From contig NZ_VBSN01000038.1 of the NCBI RefSeq assembly GCF_006149045.1, positions 434,001-498,000 on the forward strand: 64,000 nucleotides of DNA, given 5' to 3'. The number at the start of each line of letters is the position of its first letter. The first letter of the stretch is position 1. The position numbers were made by a program, and so were the translations under genes. The notes under the pieces were generated by a model. The model was not told where the DNA came from. It saw nothing but the letters and a program-made list of their open reading frames with translations, and ran no database searches. The DNA comes from Dyadobacter flavalbus. Lineage in GTDB: Bacteria > Bacteroidota > Bacteroidia > Cytophagales > Spirosomataceae. Positions 43,457 through 52,875 of this stretch are shown here, one piece after another.

Positions 43457-45205
43457 ATGCATACTTTTCATATTCCTGTTTTAGGATTGGGATACTCCGT
43501 GGATACCCCGATCAAAGTCGCCCATCTGGGTATTTCTTCCGTCGCTTCGATTGTAGACGATGAAATGATCGAGCGGATGAGAAAACACCATACCCTTGAA
43601 AACGGGGAAACTTATACGCCCATAGCCAGCGATGAAGCCGATTTCAGAAGCCGCCGGATCACCGCTTATCTTGATCTGATGGCGCGTATGGTCGAGCGGA
43701 ATTTCCAGCATCTGAAGCAACAGCCTTTTACCGGAAATTCACTGATCACCCGCTATTTCGAACTGCTGCCCGACACTTCTTCCCTCAAGAAAAGGTACAA
43801 CAAAATGCTTCTGACCGTATCTGCGGAAGAACGGAGCAGGATTCAGGAGGAGCTCAGGAACCAGCTTGTCAAAGGAGCTATCGATGTCAATATTATGTCC
43901 AAAGTCGATAAGCTCAACAAGGATGTGCATGGAGAACGGCTAGACGAAGCGTTTTCGGATGCATCGGCAGCCTTGCGGGGTTTTGCAAAAAGCAGTCTGC
44001 AGTCATCGGTTGTGCTCTCGGCGGGCATGAACCCGCGGCTGTATAATTATCTGGAAAGCTTTGCTGAATTTTATCCGGATCCGTACGGGCGTTTTATGAA
44101 GAAGGTCATCCTGAAAGTCAGTGATTTCCGCTCCGCCATTATCCAGGCCAAATACCTTGCAAAAAAGGGAATCTGGGTTTCTGAATTCCGGATCGAATCG
44201 GGCCTGAACTGCGGCGGCCATGCCTTTGCAACCGACGGCTATCTGCTTGGGCCGATACTGGAGGAATTCAAAACGAAAAGAAGGGAAATGCTGGCCGATC
44301 TGTTTGCACTTTACCATCCGGCGCTCAACTCGAAAAACATATCCATTCATTCCGTTCCGGATCAGGTTATTACGGTGCAGGGCGGAATCGGTACCGCCGA
44401 GGAGCACCACTTTCTGATGGAGCATTATGAAGTGGATGGCACGGGCTGGGGAAGTCCGTTTTTGCTGGTGCCTGAAGTGACCAATGTGGATGAAGAAACG
44501 TTGCGTAATCTGGTGGATGCAGACCCATCGGATTATTATGTCAGCAATTCGTCGCCTCTCGGTGTCTTGTTCAATAACTTTCGCAGGAGCAGTGCTGAAA
44601 AACAGCGGCTTGAAAGAATTGCAAAAGGAAGGCCGGGCAGTCCCTGCAACAAAAAGTACCTCGTTTCCAATACGGAATTTACAACGGAGCCGATTTGCAC
44701 CGCATCCCGGCAGTATCAGCAGCTGAAAATCGGGCAACTCCAGTCGCTTGATCTTCCAGACGACGAATACCAGCGGCAATTCCAAGCGATTACTGAAAAA
44801 CTTTGCCTCTGCGACGGATTGAGCACGGCAGCTTTGATCCGGAACCATGAAATGAAAGCAAGGGAAAACCATGCCGTAGCGATTTGCCCGGGGCCAAACC
44901 TGGCCTGGTTTTCAGCTGTTTATTCGCTGGACCAGATGGTGCAGCATATTTACGGTAAGACCAACCTGCTTTCAGGCGTGGACCGGCCCAATATGTTTAT
45001 CAATGAGCTGAACCTTTATATTGAATATTATCAGAAAGAGCTGGAAACATTGGCGGTGCAATTCAGTGAAAAACGGCAAAAGTATCTTGCCAGGTTCCGC
45101 GACCAGTTACTGGCCGGCATACAATATTATATGGATTTGTTCCCGCAGCTGATCAGGCAGCTTGATGCGGCCAAGGCGGCCTTATTGCAGTACGAGCCGG
45201 CTTAG
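43457..45205 (+). CDS. Uncharacterised 582-residue protein, possible flavoprotein-like barrel
   Basis: I do not recognise the family securely. The start (HIPVLGLGYSVDTPIKVAHLGISSVASIVDD) and the middle (VITVQGGIGTAEEHHFLMEHYEVDGTGWGSPFLLVPEVTNVD) resemble alternating strands and the GGIGT phosphate-binding turn of TIM-barrel flavoproteins such as nitronate monooxygenases. Around it are NCGGHAFATDG, GSPCNKKYL, PICTASRQY, KLCLCDGL and AICPGPNL, a set of cysteines in the C-terminal half that could bind metal. Helical regions lie at about 100-190 and 520-575. It has no signal peptide. It sits between the redox-type two-component genes and hemN and ends at a strong terminator. Confidence 0.6.
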   Translation: MHTFHIPVLGLGYSVDTPIKVAHLGISSVASIVDDEMIERMRKHHTLENGETYTPIASDEADFRSRRITAYLDLMARMVERNFQHLKQQPFTGNSLITRYFELLPDTSSLKKRYNKMLLTVSAEERSRIQEELRNQLVKGAIDVNIMSKVDKLNKDVHGERLDEAFSDASAALRGFAKSSLQSSVVLSAGMNPRLYNYLESFAEFYPDPYGRFMKKVILKVSDFRSAIIQAKYLAKKGIWVSEFRIESGLNCGGHAFATDGYLLGPILEEFKTKRREMLADLFALYHPALNSKNISIHSVPDQVITVQGGIGTAEEHHFLMEHYEVDGTGWGSPFLLVPEVTNVDEETLRNLVDADPSDYYVSNSSPLGVLFNNFRRSSAEKQRLERIAKGRPGSPCNKKYLVSNTEFTTEPICTASRQYQQLKIGQLQSLDLPDDEYQRQFQAITEKLCLCDGLSTAALIRNHEMKARENHAVAICPGPNLAWFSAVYSLDQMVQHIYGKTNLLSGVDRPNMFINELNLYIEYYQKELETLAVQFSEKRQKYLARFRDQLLAGIQYYMDLFPQLIRQLDAAKAALLQYEPA

Positions 45206-45223
45206 ATGCGCAGCTGAAAAATA

Positions 45224-45272
45224 AAAAGGAAAGACTTTGTTTGCGAAATGCTTAAACAAAGTCTTTCCTTTT
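45224..45272. terminator. Bidirectional terminator between the 582-residue protein gene and hemN
   Basis: A perfect 19-base stem (45224-45242 with 45254-45272; core GGAAAGACTTTG/CAAAGTCTTTCC) has an 11-base loop. A run on one side and T run on the other let it serve both convergent genes. Confidence 0.9.
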
Positions 45273-45329
45273 CCTGCTTAATGGTGAAAATTACCTTACA
45301 ACGGTATTTGCAAAAAGCAAAATCATGGT

Positions 45330-46697
45330 TTATACGGTCTGGCTGAACAACTGCGTCTCGGGCTGACTTTCCCAAAGACGGGCATCAAAAGCCATGCAGA
45401 TATTGCGGACAAACGGCTTTCCTTTTTCGGTAATTTTTACGCCCGATGGCACAATCTCGACCAGTTCATCAAATTCCATTTCAGAGAGCCGCCCCACGGA
45501 CCTGAAAACATCCGCACACACTTCGCCGGGATTTTTCCATGACGTTTCAAACGCTGTCATCAGCCTTAAAATATGTTTCCGCAGGATCAGATCGTCTTTT
45601 GTAAGCAGGTGCCCGCGGAAAACCGGAAGTTCGTTTGCTTGGATTCTTGCGTAGTAATCTTCTACTTTTTTCTCGTTCTGCACATATCCCTGCCAGCTGT
45701 CGCTGATCGCCGAAGCGCCCAGGCCGATCAGTAACTGTGTGCGTGTGTCGGTATATCCCATAAAATTCCGGTGCAGCCGGTTCTCCTGCTGTGCTTTGTA
45801 AAGTTCATCGGTTGCAAGCGCAAAGTGATCCATGCCGATATCCTGATAGCCTGACATTTCCAGTACATTCCGGCCGGTTTCGTAAATCGCCATTTTTTTA
45901 TCGGGATCGGGCAGGTCTTTTTCGGTAAAACTCCGCTGGCCCGGTTTGATCCAGGGCACATGCGCGTAACTGTAAAACGCAATGCGGTCGGGTTTGAGCC
46001 GGACTACGCGTTGCATGGTCTCCATCATATAACAAACTTTCTGATGCGGCAGCCCGTATACAATATCATAATTGACCGAGGTATAGCCGATCTCGCGTGC
46101 CCTCAGCGTAAGTGCTTTAACCTGTTCGTACGTTTGCTGGCGGTTGATGATGGCCAGCACGACAGGATTAAAATCCTGCACGCCGATGCTGATCCTCCTG
46201 AAACCCAGATCAAACAAAACCTGCAGATGTGCCTCGGTCGTATTGCCGGGATGCGCTTCAAATCCGAACTGCGCTTTTTCATGCACGACGGAACCTTCAA
46301 GCAATCCCAGAATCAGTGTCTGCAGGTTTTCGGGACTAAAAAAAGTGGGCGTACCGCCGCCAAGATGGATTTCCCGGATGACAGGTCTGTTGTCGCCGAA
46401 TGCAGACAAATACATGGCCCATTCAGCGAGTAAGGCCGCAATGTATTTTTTTTCTACGGCATGGTTAACCGTGATCCGGGTGTTGCAGCCGCAATACGTG
46501 CACAGGCTTTCGCAAAAAGGCAGATGTATATACAGACTGATGCCCTCCCCGGATGATTGGGATGCCGTAAATGTATCCTGTACAAGGTCAAGCCATTGGT
46601 GCTGGGCAGGTGGATTTTCTTGCCAGTACGGTACAGTGGGATAGCTGGTATAACGGGGCCCCGGAGTATTGTATTTGAATAGCAGTTCTTTGTGCAT
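45330..46697 (-). CDS. hemN: Oxygen-independent coproporphyrinogen III oxidase
   Basis: Radical-SAM enzyme of 455 residues that converts coproporphyrinogen III to protoporphyrinogen IX without oxygen. The signature CESLCTYCGC (Cys62, Cys66, Cys69, plus Cys71) binds the 4Fe-4S cluster. EIHLGGGTPTFFSPENL and the GFEAHPGNT region are typical. The C-terminal HemN domain starts near residue 370. It is the last gene of the cco run, 91 bases after the SafE-like gene. Heme supply for the low-oxygen oxidase explains the placement. Confidence 0.95.
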   Translation of the reverse strand: MHKELLFKYNTPGPRYTSYPTVPYWQENPPAQHQWLDLVQDTFTASQSSGEGISLYIHLPFCESLCTYCGCNTRITVNHAVEKKYIAALLAEWAMYLSAFGDNRPVIREIHLGGGTPTFFSPENLQTLILGLLEGSVVHEKAQFGFEAHPGNTTEAHLQVLFDLGFRRISIGVQDFNPVVLAIINRQQTYEQVKALTLRAREIGYTSVNYDIVYGLPHQKVCYMMETMQRVVRLKPDRIAFYSYAHVPWIKPGQRSFTEKDLPDPDKKMAIYETGRNVLEMSGYQDIGMDHFALATDELYKAQQENRLHRNFMGYTDTRTQLLIGLGASAISDSWQGYVQNEKKVEDYYARIQANELPVFRGHLLTKDDLILRKHILRLMTAFETSWKNPGEVCADVFRSVGRLSEMEFDELVEIVPSGVKITEKGKPFVRNICMAFDARLWESQPETQLFSQTV

Positions 46698-46788
46698 GGC
46701 AATGATGTTTTTGTTTGTTACTTTGATTTAAATTTAAATAGCCGGCGAGCTGGAAAACTGAGCCTTAATCCGCGTTGAAGCCAATGAT

Positions 46789-47496
46789 TTACTTTCCATG
46801 ACAAATGGTAATCTGCGCAGCCTGCGTATGGCCGCTTTGTGGATACTTGATCATAACACCGCGAAGGACGAGCCAACAGCCAGCTATGGCAATGACTACC
46901 GGAGTGAACCGGTGAAAGCGGGATCGAAGCGAAGGCGTAAATCCGTTTTTGAACAATCCTATCGCCATCATCATGGGCAAGGTGCCCGTCCCGAATACAA
47001 ACATGTACCATGCGGCGCCGGACACATTGCCGGTTGCAGCGGAACTTGCCAGTGCAAGGTAAACCAGGCCGCAGGGCAGCAGGCCATTTAAAATTCCCAG
47101 GAACAATCTCCCGTGCATTTTACGGCTTTGCAGCATGACCGACATCCTTTTTTTCAGATGCGTAATTACGGCAGACCACATTTCAGGCGGATGCAGCCAC
47201 AAGCCGAAGGTTTTAGGCCAAAGCACATAACCCAGCATTCCAATACCGGCGATGACCGACAAATAACTGAGATAACCCATCCATGCTACCGCATTTCCCA
47301 AAAGGCCGACGACAGCGCCGAGCGCTGCATAAGACAGCGACCGGCCCAGGTTATAAAACAGAAACCCGTTCACTTTCCGCCAGCGATTTCCTGCTTGATC
47401 CGGCAAGGCCAGTGCAATGGGGCCACACATGCCGATGCAATGAAAACTGCTCAGCAATCCCATTGAAAATGCGAGATAAACTAATGCGCCGTTCAC
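46789..47496 (-). CDS. SafE/TauE-like membrane protein of the cbb3 cluster
   Basis: Polytopic inner-membrane protein of 235 residues with six or so helices. The first helix contains FHCIGMCGPIALAL, a membrane CxxxC typical of the sulfite exporter/urease-accessory-like group found beside cco genes. The start is GTG at 47496, eight bases after the ccoH stop. Members in this setting are thought to help metal (copper) delivery or maturation of cbb3 oxidase; this is inferred from position. Confidence 0.82.
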   Translation of the reverse strand: MNGALVYLAFSMGLLSSFHCIGMCGPIALALPDQAGNRWRKVNGFLFYNLGRSLSYAALGAVVGLLGNAVAWMGYLSYLSVIAGIGMLGYVLWPKTFGLWLHPPEMWSAVITHLKKRMSVMLQSRKMHGRLFLGILNGLLPCGLVYLALASSAATGNVSGAAWYMFVFGTGTLPMMMAIGLFKNGFTPSLRSRFHRFTPVVIAIAGCWLVLRGVMIKYPQSGHTQAAQITICHGK

Positions 47497-47503
47497 ACAT
47501 CTG

Positions 47504-47953
47504 TTATTTCAGGTGGCTAATGGTTACAACGCCTTCATTCCAGAAGGTCTGATCGTCGCTTTTCCAGTCAATTTGCAAACGGTAAGTGCCATCGGGAATA
47601 TCAGCAGCGGAAATAAACTGTACGCCACCGGCTGCTGAAACGGCATATTGCCGGTCGTTCCTGTCATTGGACGGACAGTACAGTCTGATCTGGCCCGACA
47701 AGTTTTTTTGTTCCAGATCAGACGGATAGTCAACCGTAATCCCGTGTTCGTCTACTTTCCAGTCCAGCGGCTCGCTTAAAGCCTGAGCCCGTTTGACCTT
47801 ATCGATTTTATCCTGAAACTGCAGTTCCTCTTCGTAATAATGTTCGGTTGCCAGATCAATTTTCTGCCCGACGCTCATGGTTACCAGTAACAGTATCATG
47901 GCCACAAAGCCAAGATAAAGCGTAACAATTCCGACTCCCCAGTTGATTTTCAT
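47504..47953 (-). CDS. ccoH: FixH/CcoH-family cbb3 oxidase assembly protein
   Basis: A 149-residue protein with one N-terminal membrane helix (GIVTLYLGFVAMILLLVTMSV) and a periplasmic Ig-like domain ending in the YRLQIDWKSDDQTFWNEGVVTI stretch of FixH. The ATG overlaps the stop of ccoG (ATGA). It is needed for stable assembly of cbb3 oxidase in studied organisms. Confidence 0.9.
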   Translation of the reverse strand: MKINWGVGIVTLYLGFVAMILLLVTMSVGQKIDLATEHYYEEELQFQDKIDKVKRAQALSEPLDWKVDEHGITVDYPSDLEQKNLSGQIRLYCPSNDRNDRQYAVSAAGGVQFISAADIPDGTYRLQIDWKSDDQTFWNEGVVTISHLK

Positions 47954-49365
47954 AATGATTCTCCGGCTAAAAAAAGGATTTCAAATTTTTCCAGTTGCTT
48001 GTTTCCTTCATACACAGCGAGCTTCAGAGCCGTCTTTCTCTTTTTCACTGCTGCTTTCGGAACATTGATGAATAAAGTCCCTTCCGCCATTCCCGCCGCT
48101 TCCAGTGTGAGGTCCGGACTGCCTGCAAAGATCAGTTTGCCCTCTACATCTTCCAGCCGGATGACAGGCTTTACGACATGATTGGTTTTATTGAAAATCT
48201 TGAATGTATACAGGTTGCTGACCGTGCCGTCGCCATTTTCAATAAACTGACTGCCCGGTGCGCGGAGCAGTAAAGTCTGCGTATCCGTTCTCGACACAAT
48301 GGCCAATCCCAGCGCCGACCAGAGCAGAACAAGCACAGCCGCATAGCTGATTACGCGCGTGGTAACGAGCCTGCCGGTTTTATTTACAATGGCATTTTCC
48401 GAAGTATAGCGGATCAGGCCGGTATCAAAGCCGACTTTATTCATGATCGTATCGCAGGCATCCATGCAGGCCGTGCAGTTCACACATTCCATCTGCAGAC
48501 CGTTTCGAATATCAATTCCCACCGGACATACCGCCACGCATTGCTGACAATTGACGCAATCTCCCCCGCTTCTTTCCTGTCCTTTGTGAATTTTTCCCCG
48601 CGGCTCGCCTCGCTCGTAATCGTAGCCGACTGCAATGGTATGACGGTCCATAAACACACTCTGCAAGCGGCCGTACGGGCATACCACCGTGCAGGCCTGA
48701 TCCCGTAGCCAGGCGAAATTGAAATAGAACAATGCCGTGAAACCAACAATACCGGTAAACAGTCCGATATGTTCTTCAATGGGTTCACGAATAATCTTTG
48801 TCAACGCATCCACTCCGATTACATAAGCCAGCAACAGATTGGCGATTGCAAAAGAGATCAGCAGGAAAAGGAAGTATTTGGCTGATTTTTTAACAATCTT
48901 GTCCCTTGTCCAGGGCGCTTTGTCAAGCAATTTCTGTTTGGTCGCGTCACCTTCAAGGACATATTCGATCTTGCGGAACACCATTTCCATGAACACCGTC
49001 TGTGGGCAGGCCCAGCCACACCATAACCTTCCCAGAATGGTTGTAAAAAGCACGATAAAAACCATAAAGGAAAGCATGGCAAGCCCGAAAATCCAGTAAT
49101 CCTGTGGCCCGATGAAGATGCCGAACAGGATGAACTTTCGCGCCAGTACGTTAAAAAGGAATAACGGCTGGCCATCAAGCCGGATAAAAGGTCCTGAAAA
49201 AAGCAGGCTCAGAATCAGAATGGTAAACCAGGCCCGCCGGTTGTGCCATTTGCCTTTTGGCTTTTGAGGATATATCCATTTACGCTTCCCGTCCTCGTCC
49301 GCAACATTGAACGGATCGCGGAAAGCCTGGTTCTGGCCGGAAGCAGCAAGGGTTTGAGAACGCAT
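47950..49365 (-). CDS. ccoG: Cytochrome c oxidase accessory protein CcoG (FixG/RdxA)
   Basis: Membrane iron-sulfur protein of 471 residues that takes part in copper handling during cbb3 assembly. Helices precede and follow the redox part. GRLWCGWACPQTVFMEMVFRK and two ferredoxin-like motifs (CVNCQQCVAVCPVGID, then CVNCTACMDACD) bind 4Fe-4S clusters. The C-terminal IG-like FixG_C domain begins near residue 350. The frame can start with TTG at 49419, overlapping ccoP by 20 bases. The ATG at 49365 is preferred. It overlaps ccoH at ATGA. Confidence 0.92.
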   Translation of the reverse strand: MRSQTLAASGQNQAFRDPFNVADEDGKRKWIYPQKPKGKWHNRRAWFTILILSLLFSGPFIRLDGQPLFLFNVLARKFILFGIFIGPQDYWIFGLAMLSFMVFIVLFTTILGRLWCGWACPQTVFMEMVFRKIEYVLEGDATKQKLLDKAPWTRDKIVKKSAKYFLFLLISFAIANLLLAYVIGVDALTKIIREPIEEHIGLFTGIVGFTALFYFNFAWLRDQACTVVCPYGRLQSVFMDRHTIAVGYDYERGEPRGKIHKGQERSGGDCVNCQQCVAVCPVGIDIRNGLQMECVNCTACMDACDTIMNKVGFDTGLIRYTSENAIVNKTGRLVTTRVISYAAVLVLLWSALGLAIVSRTDTQTLLLRAPGSQFIENGDGTVSNLYTFKIFNKTNHVVKPVIRLEDVEGKLIFAGSPDLTLEAAGMAEGTLFINVPKAAVKKRKTALKLAVYEGNKQLEKFEILFLAGESL

Positions 49366-49399
49366 TGTTTTGGTGCTCTGCACATGTTTAAGCCGTTTT

Positions 49400-50431
49400 T
49401 CAGATTCCGTTTGCTGCAATTTTTTCGTCTGTCATCAATTCCCCCTGCGGTTCTTTCGGATTGGCTGGCTTTGATCCTTTCAACGATAGAATATAACTCG
49501 CCACTTTCTGGATATCCGTAGGTGAAAGCTGTTTTTCCCAGGAAATCATCCCTTTTTCCGGCACACCGTACTTCACGGTTTTGAAAATATTCTTGATCCC
49601 GGTGCCGTGCAGCCAGTAGTTGTCTGTCAGGTTCGGGCCAACCGTTCCGCCGCCGTCCATGCCGTGGCAAGCCGAGCATTTTTCCTGGAAAGTTTTCTTT
49701 CCCTCGCCTATGACAGACGGGTCGGTGAGCTGTGTAACGTTGTTTTCGTCCATGCTGGCACCTACTTTTTCCATATAGATCTTTTTGTCAATTTCCGCCT
49801 GCGCCATTTCCTTGTCCAGCTCCGCCAACTGGAAATCACCGATTCCACTGTAGTAGTAAGCAAAGTAAGCAATGGCGATCACGATCGTACCCGCAAAAAG
49901 CGACTGCAGCCAGGGCGGCATTCCGTTGTCCAATTCATGAATGCCGTCGTAATTGTGGCCTTCAATAATCAGGTGTTTTTCATCCGCCGGCAGCACGCTC
50001 ATTCCTGCAAATTTTTTCCACCAGGAGACCGTTTCAACCGTCTTACCTTGAGCCGCTTTCTGATTTTGTGTAAATTTATTCAAAGTACGCAAAGCACTTG
50101 CCAGCGTGATAATCAGCTGTATGGCAACGAAGAACGACACGATCAGCAACAGATAGAGCATGATGTCGATGCCGGTAATCGCCTGGGGTTTTTCCTCCGG
50201 TGCCTGTGCAAAAGCGGAAGCGGAGATCATCAGTAAGACAGCAATGGACAAAAGACCTTTTTTGATCACACCATCGTTCAGCGGCATGCTTTCCAGTTTC
50301 CTTAATGTCTTATTATCCATCCGGAAAACAAAAACAAGGAGCGACACAAAGAAGACAAAAAATATAAGGAGCGAAATCAGCGGGTAAATGCTTATTCCGG
50401 CTATGGTTTCGAGGTAATTACGAAATTTCAT
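49400..50431 (-). CDS. ccoP: cbb3 oxidase CcoQ-CcoP fusion, single c-type heme
   Basis: A 343-residue subunit. The first 52 or so residues (KFRNYLETIAGISIYPLISL, a membrane helix, then MPLND) look like a small CcoQ subunit. A signal-like or membrane segment and further helices follow (about 60-80, 90-115, 180-200). The C-terminal cytochrome c domain has CSACH at about residues 251-255 and the axial Met in GMISW. Only one CxxCH motif is present, whereas proteobacterial CcoP has two. It lies 3 bases after ccoNO. It passes electrons to the CcoN active site from the periplasmic side. Confidence 0.92.
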   Translation of the reverse strand: MKFRNYLETIAGISIYPLISLLIFFVFFVSLLVFVFRMDNKTLRKLESMPLNDGVIKKGLLSIAVLLMISASAFAQAPEEKPQAITGIDIMLYLLLIVSFFVAIQLIITLASALRTLNKFTQNQKAAQGKTVETVSWWKKFAGMSVLPADEKHLIIEGHNYDGIHELDNGMPPWLQSLFAGTIVIAIAYFAYYYSGIGDFQLAELDKEMAQAEIDKKIYMEKVGASMDENNVTQLTDPSVIGEGKKTFQEKCSACHGMDGGGTVGPNLTDNYWLHGTGIKNIFKTVKYGVPEKGMISWEKQLSPTDIQKVASYILSLKGSKPANPKEPQGELMTDEKIAANGI

Positions 50432-50434
50432 GAT

Positions 50435-52585
50435 TTACTTTTCAGTTTTGATGTCGGTTCCCAGTCTTTGCAGATAGGCAATCAATGCAATGATTTCCTT
50501 GTTTTCAGCTGTCTTGATGCCGCTTTGTTTGAGCCGGGCCTGTATTTCTTTTGCCTGTCTGTGCAGTTCGGCGTTGGCGACTTTGTCATACCCTTTTTCA
50601 TACGGTACACCCAGTGTCTGCATGGCGCGGATCTTCGCGGCAGTTGTTGTCGTGTCGAGATTGTCTTCGAGCAGCCAGCCGTATCTGGGCATAATGGAGC
50701 CGGGCGACATGCTTACGGGGTCTTCCATGTGATTGTAATGCCAGGAATCGGGGTATTTCCCTCCTACCCGGTGCAGATCCGGCCCCGTCCGTTTGGAACC
50801 CCACTGATGCGGGTGATCGTATACAAATTCGCCTGATTTGGAATATTCCCCGTAACGTTCGATTTCGGAGCGGAACGGACGGATCATTTGCGTGTGGCAA
50901 ACATAACAGCCTTCCCGCACGTAAATGTCCCGGCCCTGCAATTCCAGCGGTGTATAGGGCTTGACGGCCGTTATGGTCGGAACATTGGAGTCGATCATAA
51001 AGGTCGGGATCATTTCGACCATTCCGCCGATCGCTACTGCGACCAAAGCAAATACGGTCAGCCTCAAAGGTTTGCGTTCAAACCACCGGCGGTGCCAGTA
51101 TTCGTTTTTTTCAGCATGCCAGATGGCTTTCAGGGGCAAGGCGCGAGCAGATTCAGTGGCAATCAATTCACCTTTCAATGCGGTCATCCAGAGATTGTAG
51201 ATCATCACCACAAAACCGATAATGTAAAGCGTGCCGCCTACGCTGCGCAGAAAATACAAAGGCTTCAGTTGCGTAACGGTTTCAAGGAAGTTAGGATATT
51301 TCAAAAGTCCTTCCTGCGTAAACTCTTTCCACATCGAGCTTTGCACCCAACCTGCCCAGTACATGGGAACGGTATAGAATACAATGCCGAGCGTACCAAT
51401 CCAGAAGTGAAAACTGGCAGCCTTCTGCGAGTATAACGGACGTCCGTATAGGCGCGGGAAAAGCCAGTACAAAATCCCGAAAGTCAGAAAGCCGTTCCAG
51501 CCCAGCGCACCCACGTGCACGTGCGCCACGATCCAGTCGGTATAGTGTGCAATGGCGTTCACATTTTTGAAAGAAAGCATCGGGCCTTCAAAGGTTGCCA
51601 TACCGTAGGCGGTAATTGCCACAACCATAAATTTCAGGACTACATCTTCACGCACGCGGTCCCACGCGCCGCGTAGCGTCATCAGCCCGTTGATCATGCC
51701 TCCCCACGAAGGCGCGATCAGCATGACGGAAAAGACAGTACCCAAGGTTTGCGCCCACTCGGGAAGGGCCGTATAAAGCAAATGGTGAGGGCCTGCCCAG
51801 ATGTACAGGAAAATCAGCGCCCAGAAATGGACGATGGAAAGCCGGTAGGAATAAATGGGCCGGTTGGCTGCTTTGGGCAAAAAATAATACATCAGACCCA
51901 GATAGGGCGTGGTCAGGAAAAAGGCCACGGCATTGTGCCCGTACCACCATTGTACCAGTGCATCCTGCACGCCTGCATAAACGGAATAACTTTTGAACAG
52001 TGAAATCGGCAATGCCATGCTGTTGACCACGTGCAGCATCGCTACCGTAACGAAAGACGCAATATAAAACCACACTGCCGCATAAATATGTTCGGTCCGG
52101 CGGTTGATCGTCGTCATGATGATGTTGATCAGCGCTGCTACCCATACGACTGCAATGGCCACGTCGATAGGCCATTCCAGCTCGGCATATTCCTTGGAGG
52201 TGGTCAGGCCCATGGGAAGTGTGACCGCTGCCGCAAGGATGATGAACTGCCATGCCCAGAAATGCACCTTGGCAAGTACCGGACTCCAGATCGGGGTTCG
52301 CAAAACCCTCGGAACCGAATAATACAGTCCGGTAAAAAAACCGTTTCCGACAAATGCAAAAATCACCGCATTGGTGTGCAGCGGCCTGATCCGGCTGAAA
52401 GTCAGAAAGGGAATATCCATGTTCAGGCCGGGGAAAACCAGCTGGAAAGCAGCAAGTAACCCCACCAGCATGCCGATGAGCCCGAAAAGGATGGTGGCAA
52501 TTGCAAAATCCCTTACAATGCGGTTATCATATTGAAAATGATCCAGTTCAACAGAGACGAGGTCAGAATGCGGAACGTTTGACAT
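50435..52585 (-). CDS. ccoN: cbb3-type cytochrome oxidase CcoN-CcoO fusion
   Basis: Catalytic core of the high-affinity terminal oxidase, 716 residues. Residues 1 to about 500 are CcoN: about 12 helices with the heme and CuB ligands, seen in QWWYGHNAVAFFLTTPYLG, FLYIWAGPHHLLYTALPEW and TDWIVAHVHVGALGWNGF. From about 510 it is CcoO: a helix, then the monoheme c domain with CYVCH near 558-562 and TGPDLHRVGGKY, with Met in SIMPRYGWL. Separate genes in Proteobacteria are joined here, a known Bacteroidota arrangement. It pumps protons while reducing O2 under low oxygen. Confidence 0.95.
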   Translation of the reverse strand: MSNVPHSDLVSVELDHFQYDNRIVRDFAIATILFGLIGMLVGLLAAFQLVFPGLNMDIPFLTFSRIRPLHTNAVIFAFVGNGFFTGLYYSVPRVLRTPIWSPVLAKVHFWAWQFIILAAAVTLPMGLTTSKEYAELEWPIDVAIAVVWVAALINIIMTTINRRTEHIYAAVWFYIASFVTVAMLHVVNSMALPISLFKSYSVYAGVQDALVQWWYGHNAVAFFLTTPYLGLMYYFLPKAANRPIYSYRLSIVHFWALIFLYIWAGPHHLLYTALPEWAQTLGTVFSVMLIAPSWGGMINGLMTLRGAWDRVREDVVLKFMVVAITAYGMATFEGPMLSFKNVNAIAHYTDWIVAHVHVGALGWNGFLTFGILYWLFPRLYGRPLYSQKAASFHFWIGTLGIVFYTVPMYWAGWVQSSMWKEFTQEGLLKYPNFLETVTQLKPLYFLRSVGGTLYIIGFVVMIYNLWMTALKGELIATESARALPLKAIWHAEKNEYWHRRWFERKPLRLTVFALVAVAIGGMVEMIPTFMIDSNVPTITAVKPYTPLELQGRDIYVREGCYVCHTQMIRPFRSEIERYGEYSKSGEFVYDHPHQWGSKRTGPDLHRVGGKYPDSWHYNHMEDPVSMSPGSIMPRYGWLLEDNLDTTTTAAKIRAMQTLGVPYEKGYDKVANAELHRQAKEIQARLKQSGIKTAENKEIIALIAYLQRLGTDIKTEK

Positions 52586-52611
52586 AACTCAGGTAAAATT
52601 TGGTGAATGGC

Positions 52612-52782
52612 TTACTTGTCTTTTCTGGTTGATTTTTCACTGACGGGTTCATCCAGTAAAATCCGTATCGAAGGTGTATAGTCGTCGTCGTAATGCCCTT
52701 TTCTTACAGACCAGATGAAAGCACTTAAAAATGCGACAGCAATGAAAAGGCTGGTAATGATCATGACATAAAATGCGCTCAT
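52612..52782 (-). CDS. ccoS: CcoS-type cbb3 maturation protein, 56 residues
   Basis: A short gene: MSAFYVMIITSLFIAVAFLS, then AFIWSVRKGHYDDDYTPSIR and a charged tail ending KSTRKDK. One membrane helix followed by W..RKGHYDD is the CcoS signature (family W.i..GQfdDl). It sits 26 bases before ccoNO and 93 bases after ccoI, the usual position. CcoS is needed for cofactor insertion into CcoN in studied species. Confidence 0.88.
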   Translation of the reverse strand: MSAFYVMIITSLFIAVAFLSAFIWSVRKGHYDDDYTPSIRILLDEPVSEKSTRKDK

Positions 52783-52875
52783 ATCCGAGTGGGTTTGATT
52801 GTCTTTCGATGCTCAAAACTACCCGATCGTGCCCGTCAGCATGATGATGACGGATACTGCCGGCGATGATTTTGG

